DNA of 64,000 bases, taken from assembly GCF_022867805.1 (NCBI RefSeq), contig NZ_JALIFO010000006.1, positions 434,001 to 498,000 of the forward strand, in the 5' to 3' direction. Positions 58,106-64,000 of this stretch are shown one piece after another. The stretch's first letter is position 1, and each line of letters starts with the position of its first letter. Source of the stretch: Cuneatibacter sp. NSJ-177. GTDB taxonomy: Bacteria > Bacillota > Clostridia > Lachnospirales > Lachnospiraceae. Made by a program: the position numbers and the translations under genes. The notes beneath the pieces are model-generated. The model did no database searches. It worked only from the letters and a program-made list of their open reading frames with translations, and was not told the DNA's origin.

Positions 58106-59020
58106 ATGGAACTGCATCAGATGCGATATTTTATGAAGGTGGCGGAATTGGAGCACATGACGCAGGCGGCCAATGAGCTGCATGTGGCGCAGCCCGCGCT
58201 CAGCAAGACGATTAAAATGTTGGAGGAGGATCTGGGAACGCCTTTATTCGACCGGCTGGGAAACAAAATCCGGCTGAATCAGGCCGGCCAGATTTTTCTG
58301 GATTATGCCAAAGGAATGCTGGCGGCCGAGGAAAATGTCAAGCGGGAACTGAATGAGTACCGGCAGACCGAGATGGCGACGATCACCATCTCCCAGAATC
58401 TGTCCTTTGAACTGATCTATCTGGCCATCATTGAATTCAATAAGATTTATCCCAGCATCCACTTTGAGTTTACCCCGTTTACGGCTCCGGATGGGAATCT
58501 GCCGATCAAGCATGATTTTGTGATTTTTGCTTCCGTCCAGGAAATGGAGGAGCCAGACTGCAAGACCGTGCTCTCGGAGCGGATTCAGCTGGGAATTCCT
58601 TTTAACAATCCTTTGGCCCAGAGGAAAGAGATCGCTTTAAAAGAAGCGAAGGATGAGAATTTTATTTTTACCCATCCGTTTCATTCCGTGCTCAACGATA
58701 TCATGCTGATGCAGTGTGAGCTCAATGGATTTTCTCCGAAAAAGTTTATGATGACGGCCACAAGAGACGATGTCACCTATATTCTGCGCAATGGGATGGG
58801 AGCGACCTTCGCCCCGGAGCTGACCTGGTATTATATGATGCGGGAGACTGGATTTGCCCTGATTCCAATCGCGGATCCCGTATGCCGGCGGCACATCAAC
58901 GTGCGGTGGAAAACCAGCGGGTATGTTTCCAAGGCGGCCCGGCTTTTCCGCGATTTTATCCTGGATTTTGTCCCCCAGGAGATTGCCGCGGTGCGGAAAG
59001 GAAATGGTTTGGAGGAATAA
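58106..59020 (+). CDS. LysR-family regulator of the TRAP/esterase locus
   Basis: A 304-residue LysR regulator: MELHQMRYFMKVAELEHMTQAANELHVAQPALSKTIKMLEEDLG is a standard winged helix, then LFDRLGNKIRLNQAG, and an effector domain with a LIYLAIIEFNKIYPSIHFE start. It is divergent from dctQM and codirectional with esterase-dctP. A 19-bp motif is repeated, inverted, on both sides of the gene. It probably controls both arms of the locus in response to the transported compound. AAAGGAGG lies 8 bases upstream of the ATG. Confidence 0.93.
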   Translation: MELHQMRYFMKVAELEHMTQAANELHVAQPALSKTIKMLEEDLGTPLFDRLGNKIRLNQAGQIFLDYAKGMLAAEENVKRELNEYRQTEMATITISQNLSFELIYLAIIEFNKIYPSIHFEFTPFTAPDGNLPIKHDFVIFASVQEMEEPDCKTVLSERIQLGIPFNNPLAQRKEIALKEAKDENFIFTHPFHSVLNDIMLMQCELNGFSPKKFMMTATRDDVTYILRNGMGATFAPELTWYYMMRETGFALIPIADPVCRRHINVRWKTSGYVSKAARLFRDFILDFVPQEIAAVRKGNGLEE

Positions 59021-59062
59021 ATAAAGGAGGAGCATGCCAAAAAGATTATCAAACAATATAGA

Positions 59063-59081
59063 ATTATATATTAGACATTAT
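59063..59081 (-). promoter_or_regulatory. 19-bp motif downstream of lysR (right arm of the inverted pair)
   Basis: ATTATATATTAGACATTAT is the exact reverse complement of 58036-58054. It lies 43 bases after lysR and 126 bases before the esterase start, where a promoter or LysR operator for esterase-dctP would be expected. The stretch from 59082 to 59206 holds no other clear signal apart from the AGCTGCGCAGCT palindrome near 59113-59124. Confidence 0.6.
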
Positions 59082-59206
59082 GATAAACCGCGCCTAAAAT
59101 AAGGGTCAGAATTAGCTGCGCAGCTAAAGAAAGTCTGCCGGGCAAAATGCCCGAATTTTATATATCACAGGAAATTCTTTTTCATCAGTCAAGGGGGTTT
59201 TTAACG

Positions 59207-60187
59207 ATGGAACATTCACAGCTCTTAAAAGAGCGGAAAGTCCTCCAAGCAGGCCAGCGCGCAGTGGATCCGTCACAGTTTGCAAAGAGTTTTACCGATG
59301 TTTCTTATGCTTCGGACAGCGAAGACCAAAAATTGGACGTGTTTCTTCCGGAAGCGGAGGGCGTATGGCCGCTGGTTGTATTTGTACACGGAGGCGGGTG
59401 GTATTTTGGAGGGAGAAGGGAAGAGTGTATTTCTTCCGTATTTAAAATCGTATCCCAGGGGTATGCGGTGGCGTCCGTGGATTACCGTCTGGTACCGGAT
59501 GTGGAGTTTCCGGCTCAGATCCATGATGTCAAGGCTGCGATCCGGTATCTCAGAGCCCACGCGGAAGAATTGCAGGTGGATACGGACAAAATTGTCATCT
59601 GGGGAAATTCGGCCGGAGGGCACTTATCCGCCTTGGCAGCCGCCCGCGGCGACTTCCCGGAACTGGAGGATCTCTCCATGGGGAACGCCGGATATTCCAG
59701 CCGGGTGGACGGGCTTTTAAGCTGGTACGGCGTCTATGATTTGCTGACCCATCAGTCTCAGCTGAAGGAGGTCTTTCCCGATCAAGAAGGAGCGGAAGAC
59801 GACGCGGTACCCGCTATGCTGGGAGACGGGAATTTTGAGGAGAAAGCGTGGAAGGCTTCCCCGATCCGGTATGTGACGGAGGATTATCCGCCTGCCTTGA
59901 TTCAGCAGGGGAAAGCAGACCGGCTGGTTCCTTATCTTCAGGCTGAGGAATTCTGCCGGAGGATCCGCGAGGTCTGCGGGCCATCGCGGGCGGTTGTGGA
60001 ATACTTTCCGGCCGCGGGTCATGGGGACCCTCAGATCAAAGCGGATTCCAATATTCTCCGGTGCGTCCGGTTTTTGGACGGGATTTATTTTGCAGATAAA
60101 CCTTGTACGTATCCGCGCCCAGCGCTGCCGGAGCTCCATTTTGTGGCCAGCACCTGCAGCCGGATCGATCCTTACGAGGCGGTTTGA
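59207..60187 (+). CDS. Alpha/beta hydrolase (esterase, BD-FAE-like)
   Basis: A 326-residue esterase of the HSL/BD-FAE type: oxyanion motif FVHGGGWYFGGRR, nucleophile motif IWGNSAGGHLSALAA (Ser), Asp in GKADRLVPYLQ and His in AAGHGDP. No signal peptide is present, so it acts in the cytoplasm on an imported ester. ATG 59207 is preferred because AAGGGGGT lies about 8 bases upstream; an in-frame start at 59147 would add 20 residues without such a site. It precedes the TRAP binding-protein gene, so the imported substrate is probably an ester that this enzyme opens. Confidence 0.88.
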   Translation: MEHSQLLKERKVLQAGQRAVDPSQFAKSFTDVSYASDSEDQKLDVFLPEAEGVWPLVVFVHGGGWYFGGRREECISSVFKIVSQGYAVASVDYRLVPDVEFPAQIHDVKAAIRYLRAHAEELQVDTDKIVIWGNSAGGHLSALAAARGDFPELEDLSMGNAGYSSRVDGLLSWYGVYDLLTHQSQLKEVFPDQEGAEDDAVPAMLGDGNFEEKAWKASPIRYVTEDYPPALIQQGKADRLVPYLQAEEFCRRIREVCGPSRAVVEYFPAAGHGDPQIKADSNILRCVRFLDGIYFADKPCTYPRPALPELHFVASTCSRIDPYEAV

Positions 60188-60326
60188 GAGGAGAGACAAG
60201 GATTTCTTACATCGGAGTTTCCACAAAGAAAATGTTTTTTGCTGCGGATGGTTGAGATAGGGAAGCACTGGCCGGACGGCCCGGCTTTCCATGTCTTACA
60301 GGAATATAAGAAAAGGAGAACAGGAT

Positions 60327-61514
60327 ATGAAAAAAGGAATGGCAATGTTGATGGCGGTCTGCATGACCGCGGCGATGACCGGCTGCGGAGGAAATGGAGC
60401 TGCTGCGACGACAGCGCCGGGGTCAACGGCGGCGACGGCTCCGGCAGCGACCACGGCGTCGGAGGAAGAAACCACGGCGGCGCATGGTGAGGCTGCCACG
60501 GCAGCTTCCGGCGCACAGGCGGGAAGCCTGATGACCATTGAGGAGGCCTGCGCGGCAGCGGTCGGAAATCTGAATTTGAATGAGGCCGATTTCGCGGATC
60601 TGGATCCGGTTACCCTGACGATTGCAAGTTCCGCCTCATCCTCGAACTTTGGCTACACCGTGATGACGGAACTGGCGGATGCGGTCAAAGAGAAAACAGG
60701 CGGAAAATTGAATTTCAACATCGTCTGGGACGGAACCTTGGGCAGCGACAATGAGCTGACCGAAAGCTGCGAGGCCGGCGATATCGATATCGTATTTGAG
60801 TCGACGTCTTCCCTGGCCAATTATATCCCGGAATCCGCTGTTTTCGACATGCCGGGCCTGTTCACCAATGTGGAGGAAGCCACGAAAGCCTGCCGGGCAT
60901 TTTTAGACACCTGGAATGAGATCTGCGCCAAGTACGATCTCTACACCCTGGATTTGACCTGCCCGATGTTCCGCGCCTTTTCCTGCAACAAGGAAGTGAA
61001 GGCTCCGGAAGACTTCTCCGGCATCTCGGTCCGCTGCGCAGAGAACAAATATTATCAGGCGTTTTACAGCAACTTAGGGATGAGCCCAACGCCCCTTGCA
61101 TACTCTGAACTTTACATGGCTCTTTCGCAGGGCCTGGTGGGAGCACAGGACAATCCGATTTCCGTGATCTATGCGGCGAAATTTTATGAGGTGCAGTCCC
61201 ATTATATGGAGATCAATGCGATTGGCTATGCCTCCAACCTGCTGATCAACAAGGACATCTACGAAGCTCTGGACCCTGCCTACCAGGATGCGTTGAAACA
61301 GTTTGCGGTCCAGTTTTACGACGGGGAAATCAACGGCCAGGCCTATGCCGATCAGGAAGCCTTTGACGCGATCGGTGATGTGATGACTGTGCTGCCTGTC
61401 ACCGGCGAGATCCAGGCGGCTGTGGCTGAAGCCGGCCAGCCGGTATGGGAGATGGTGGCCCAGGATGTGGGGCAGGAAATTGTGGACAAATTCCTTGCCT
61501 GCGCCGGAAAGTAA
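60327..61514 (+). CDS. dctP: TRAP transporter substrate-binding lipoprotein DctP
   Basis: A 395-residue lipoprotein: lipobox AMTGC near residue 19, a long Ala/Thr-rich spacer (about 22-75), then the DctP fold with LTIASSASSSNFGY, VKEKTGGKLNFNIVWDGTLGSDNELTE, EELMALQ-type SELYMALSQGLVGAQDNP and a conserved Arg region (ISVRCAENKYY). DctP catches the substrate outside the membrane and passes it to DctQM. The Ala/Thr spacer is unusually long. GGAG at 60315 supports the start, and a terminator follows. Confidence 0.93.
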   Translation: MKKGMAMLMAVCMTAAMTGCGGNGAAATTAPGSTAATAPAATTASEEETTAAHGEAATAASGAQAGSLMTIEEACAAAVGNLNLNEADFADLDPVTLTIASSASSSNFGYTVMTELADAVKEKTGGKLNFNIVWDGTLGSDNELTESCEAGDIDIVFESTSSLANYIPESAVFDMPGLFTNVEEATKACRAFLDTWNEICAKYDLYTLDLTCPMFRAFSCNKEVKAPEDFSGISVRCAENKYYQAFYSNLGMSPTPLAYSELYMALSQGLVGAQDNPISVIYAAKFYEVQSHYMEINAIGYASNLLINKDIYEALDPAYQDALKQFAVQFYDGEINGQAYADQEAFDAIGDVMTVLPVTGEIQAAVAEAGQPVWEMVAQDVGQEIVDKFLACAGK

Positions 61515-61519
61515 AGACG

Positions 61520-61556
61520 AAAAGAGGGGCTGTCACAAAAGTGATATGCCCCTTTT
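61520..61556 (+). terminator. Intrinsic terminator after dctP
   Basis: GAGGGGC and GCCCCTTTT arms enclose a nested TCAC-AAAA-GTGA hairpin, with the T tract forming part of the stem and tail. It sits between dctP and the convergent methyltransferase gene and may act in both directions. Confidence 0.65.
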
Positions 61557-61559
61557 GGG

Positions 61560-62405
61560 TTAAAACGTAATATCCTGAGGATTCCATCCCAGAATCGAGA
61601 CCCGCCGTACCATTTGGTAGTAGAAGACCCCTCCTTTTTCCCGGATTTCCGACCGGATTTGTTTCAGAAGAGCTTCCGGGATACAGCCGGGACCTGGAAG
61701 CGGGGGAAATATTTGATTCAGGATTTCCTCCGGGGAATGCCCCACATAGTCTTTTCTCTCAATGTCGTATTTTACTTCCGGATTTGCCCCTGCGTCATAA
61801 AGAATATTAAAATGGACATGAAAGCCAAACAGGCGGCCGTTGGGTTCATTGTAGATTCTTCCGGGATTCTCTCCGGGGGCGGAGAGGACGCCGGGATTTT
61901 CATGGTAATTTTCTTCCTCCAGAGGAGCCACGTTCCAGAGGGAATAGCAATATTGAGAAGCCGCCTTGCTGAACCCCAGGATATCGCTCTGACAAGGGGC
62001 GTGTCTGGCAGCCGCGATATCGCAGATGGGAAAGTCTCTTCCCGGCTCCATCTCGTACCAGTTGCCCAGAATCGGTACAATATTGGAAAGGCCCTGGGAT
62101 CTGGCTTTTTCCATCAGGATATTCAGCATGGCCTGACTGCTGTCCAGCGCATAGACTTTTTTTGCCCGCCGGGCCAGGGGGAGCGAAAGCGGGCCGGTTC
62201 CGCAGCCCACGTCCAAGACCGTATATTCCGGCCTCAGCCTGGTCATCAGGCGGACCTGCCGCTCTCCGGCGTCCCCTTCCCGCCGGGCGCGCTGTTCCCA
62301 CTGTCCGGCGCCGGCATCCCAGCGGAGCGCTTCTTCCCGGTCCTTCCTGCGGACGCCCCAGACATTCATTTTTTCGATCTCCCGCCAATTCAGCCAACGT
62401 TTCAT
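61560..62405 (-). CDS. Class I SAM-dependent methyltransferase, paralogue 1
   Basis: A 281-residue methyltransferase: SAM motif I YTVLDVGCGTGPLSLPLARRAKKVYALDSS, post-I helix, and later RRVSILGWNPQDITF at the end. It is a clear paralogue of the next gene upstream (62402-63259): both share an N-terminal W-x-x-x-E-K-M/H-N-x-WGVR block, the central GNW-Y/N-x-MEPG, ARHAPCQSDIL/TRHSPAQGNIL and the ending VSxxGWxPxxI. Start ATG overlaps the upstream stop (ATGA). Substrate unknown. Confidence 0.85.
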   Translation of the reverse strand: MKRWLNWREIEKMNVWGVRRKDREEALRWDAGAGQWEQRARREGDAGERQVRLMTRLRPEYTVLDVGCGTGPLSLPLARRAKKVYALDSSQAMLNILMEKARSQGLSNIVPILGNWYEMEPGRDFPICDIAAARHAPCQSDILGFSKAASQYCYSLWNVAPLEEENYHENPGVLSAPGENPGRIYNEPNGRLFGFHVHFNILYDAGANPEVKYDIERKDYVGHSPEEILNQIFPPLPGPGCIPEALLKQIRSEIREKGGVFYYQMVRRVSILGWNPQDITF

Positions 62406-63259
62406 CTGATTTCCTCCTCCAGCAGGTCGAAACGGATCTCATTGGGGTCCCATCCCATAACGGATATGGAGCGGGTCCTCTCCAGCAGATAGCAGCCGTC
62501 CTCCTGCCGGACGGCGTTCCGTTTGACGTACTCCAAGGCAGCCTCATCGGTTCGCCCCGGAAAACAGGCGAGGGCCAATTTCTCCCAGGTTTCGCCGCGC
62601 AGAATTTCGCTGTCGGATACGTATTGAATTTCCGGATGGGCGCCCAGCTCGTAGAGCAGGTTGAAATGGAGATTGATGCCGTACAGCCGTCCGTCCGGCC
62701 TCTCGTCCCAGTTCTCTTCCTCCCGCTCGGATTTCAGCCAGCGGCCGCGGGAGCGGCCGAAAAGCGAGCTCCAATCTTGCTTCTGCTGTACCATCCAGAG
62801 CGAATAGCAGTATTTTCTCGCGCACCGGCTGAATTTCAAAATGTTGCCTTGCGCGGGAGAGTGTCGTGTCACCGCAATATCAGCTTTCGGGTAGTCAAGT
62901 CCCGGCTCCATATGGTTCCAGTTCCCCTGGATAAAATCGACGTTCTTTAGGCCGGAGGCCTGAACCTTTTCTTTGGCAAATCTCAGCATATTCTCACTGA
63001 AATCCAAAGCCGTGACTTTTTTAGCCCTGGCGGCGAGCAGGGCGGTCAGGGGGCCGGTGCCGCAGCATACGTCCAACACCGTATCCTCTTTTGAAATCGC
63101 AAGGGCTTCGGCCTGCTTTTTCGCGAAGGCTTCTTCTTTTTGGGAACGTTTTTCCCAGCCGTCCGCGCCCTGATCCCAGAGTGCTGCCACAGCGTCGTTT
63201 TTTCCTCTGACTCCCCAGTCATTATGTTTCTCCAATTCCAGCCAGTTCGCCCAAAACAT
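62402..63259 (-). CDS. Class I SAM-dependent methyltransferase, paralogue 2
   Basis: A 285-residue methyltransferase with SAM motif I TVLDVCCGTGPLTALLAARAKKVTALDFSENML and the same shared blocks as its neighbour (WGVRGKND, GNWNHMEPG, AVTRHSPAQGNIL, SVMGWDPNEI). A GGAGGAAA ribosome binding site precedes the ATG at 63259. The stop of the ABC binding-protein gene is only 14 bases upstream, so all three are one transcript. Tandem paralogues in a metal-chelate uptake operon suggest methylation linked to a metallophore or its metabolism; this is inference. Confidence 0.85.
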   Translation of the reverse strand: MFWANWLELEKHNDWGVRGKNDAVAALWDQGADGWEKRSQKEEAFAKKQAEALAISKEDTVLDVCCGTGPLTALLAARAKKVTALDFSENMLRFAKEKVQASGLKNVDFIQGNWNHMEPGLDYPKADIAVTRHSPAQGNILKFSRCARKYCYSLWMVQQKQDWSSLFGRSRGRWLKSEREEENWDERPDGRLYGINLHFNLLYELGAHPEIQYVSDSEILRGETWEKLALACFPGRTDEAALEYVKRNAVRQEDGCYLLERTRSISVMGWDPNEIRFDLLEEEIR

Positions 63260-63273
63260 GGATTTTCCTCCTA

Positions 63274-64000
63274 TTAATTTGCTGTTTCTCTTCCGGCAGG
63301 GTAGAGGACTTTTTCCAGCTGTTCTTCGGAAAGCTCATATCCGTAGAACGTCGAGAAGAAATCCTTTACGGTTTGTTCCGCATCGTATTGATACACTTCC
63401 GGCTGAATATAGTTTGCGGCCCACTGCCAGACCAGAGGATTTTCCGCATTGGCCAGGCCGGAGCAGGAAAGTCCGTAAGGAACAACGTAGAGTGCGCCGT
63501 CTTCGACCGCTTTTAAGGAACGGTACTCGTCGCCGGAGAGGAATTCCAGTGTCTGTTTACTCTCGCAGAAGATGATATCCGGGTTATAATTCAGCAGTTC
63601 CTCTGAGGTCATCTCCGCCGCGTAGGCTTCGATGCCCGCCAGCTCTCCGATGTTAATACCGCCGGCTGCGGTGATCCATTTTTGAGGCATGGAATTTGGT
63701 CCGCATACAGCGCTGTTTCCTCTCATGTAGGCGACTTTTGGTTTCTTTTCCTCGGCAATGGAAGCGCTTCGATCCGCCACATCCTTCATGATCCCCTGGT
63801 AGAATTCCTGATAAGCTTGTACCTTTTTCCCGGTATCTCCTCCCAGGGCGTCGCTGACCAGCTGCATGGTCTGGATTAGCTCGCCGTCGTCCTTCAGGTT
63901 GCAGAGGGCGACCGTAAAGCCGCTGTCTTGAAGCCGGACGGACAGATCATTGCTGGGTGTGGTTCCGTAGATCAAGACGAGGTCCGGATCGATGTTGAGC
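63274..64000 (-). CDS. Periplasmic-binding protein of an iron-siderophore/cobalamin-type ABC transporter (5' end beyond window)
   Basis: The C-terminal 242 residues of a BtuF/FepB-fold binding protein: LNIDPDLVLIYGTT, VALCNLKDDGELIQTMQLVSDALG, WITAAGGINIGEL and LLNYNPDIIFCE are typical of the class III family for iron chelates, cobalamin or similar ligands. The start and signal peptide lie beyond 64000. Permease and ATPase genes are not visible and may be further upstream. It is followed in the same transcript by two methyltransferases. Confidence 0.88.
   Translation of the reverse strand, partial: LNIDPDLVLIYGTTPSNDLSVRLQDSGFTVALCNLKDDGELIQTMQLVSDALGGDTGKKVQAYQEFYQGIMKDVADRSASIAEEKKPKVAYMRGNSAVCGPNSMPQKWITAAGGINIGELAGIEAYAAEMTSEELLNYNPDIIFCESKQTLEFLSGDEYRSLKAVEDGALYVVPYGLSCSGLANAENPLVWQWAANYIQPEVYQYDAEQTVKDFFSTFYGYELSEEQLEKVLYPAGRETAN

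Noticed and set aside
58036-59081. Terminal inverted repeats of an insertion sequence
   Set aside because: The segment between the arms encodes only a LysR regulator, no transposase is present, no target duplication is seen, and the left arm holds promoter elements.

Overview
The window is chromosomal DNA of a Gram-positive anaerobe, most likely class Clostridia and probably Lachnospiraceae-like. Evidence: the rimP-nusA-rnpM-ylxQ-infB-rbfA-nrnA-truB-ribF order, strong AGGAGG-type ribosome binding sites, frequent GTG/TTG starts, a secretin-less type IV pilus locus, tRNA genes without encoded CCA, and selenium-dependent molybdenum hydroxylase (SDMH) maturation genes. Most of the sequence looks G+C-rich in its coding regions; 18.4-22.0 kb and the gene at 51.4-52.8 kb look more A+T-rich and foreign.

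Layout. 1-2.2 kb: potassium ATPase genes kdpFA (minus strand) behind a small membrane-protein gene. 2.3-6.0 kb: copper operon copA-csoR-copZ with a CsoR-type operator, followed by a NusG-domain-II protein and a Gx-type membrane protein. 6.0-11.7 kb: a ModE-like regulator and the selD-yedF-yqeB-cysteine desulfurase-DUF3343-yqeC/mocA set that matures selenium-containing molybdenum hydroxylases; no hydroxylase structural gene is in view. 11.9-18.4 kb: a sodium symporter, a LysR regulator and a divergent three-gene operon (URO-D family, atypical M24 hydrolase, AbgT transporter). 18.4-22.0 kb: gene debris (flavodoxin, aldo/keto reductase, serine recombinases) around one intact rhuM gene, next to tRNA-Glu. 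22.3-31.0 kb: tRNA-Pro and the rimP-to-ribF translation operon. 31.0-35.0 kb: an NlpC/P60 wall hydrolase with a WalR-like box and a UvrA-like ABC protein. 35.2-50.2 kb: a complete type IV pilus locus with a 1464-residue pilin-like GLUG-repeat protein and a prepilin peptidase gene broken by an in-frame TGA. 50.5-53.7 kb: a SirTM-type sirtuin and a zinc-type macrodomain ADP-ribosyl hydrolase, separated by a Schlafen/AlbA_2-type regulator; the 3' end of a second, diverged sirtuin remains in front of the macrodomain gene. 54-56 kb: flavin-binding split-barrel protein and a MATE exporter with an attenuator-like leader. 56.2-61.5 kb: a TRAP uptake system split around its LysR gene (dctQM on one side, esterase plus dctP on the other), with a perfect 19-bp inverted repeat flanking the regulator. 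61.5-64 kb: two tandem paralogous methyltransferases downstream of a metal-chelate ABC binding protein that runs off the window.

How the genes fit together: csoR probably silences its own copper-export operon; the selenium block supplies activated selenium and a modified molybdenum cofactor; the pilus block contains every core cytoplasmic and inner-membrane part of a Gram-positive type IV pilus plus a candidate tip adhesin. Strongest points for follow-up are the giant GLUG pilin, the TGA in pilD, the rearranged sirtuin/AlbA_2/macrodomain locus, the URO-D/M24/AbgT operon, and the repeat-flanked lysR of the TRAP locus. All calls come from reading the sequence; no database search was run.
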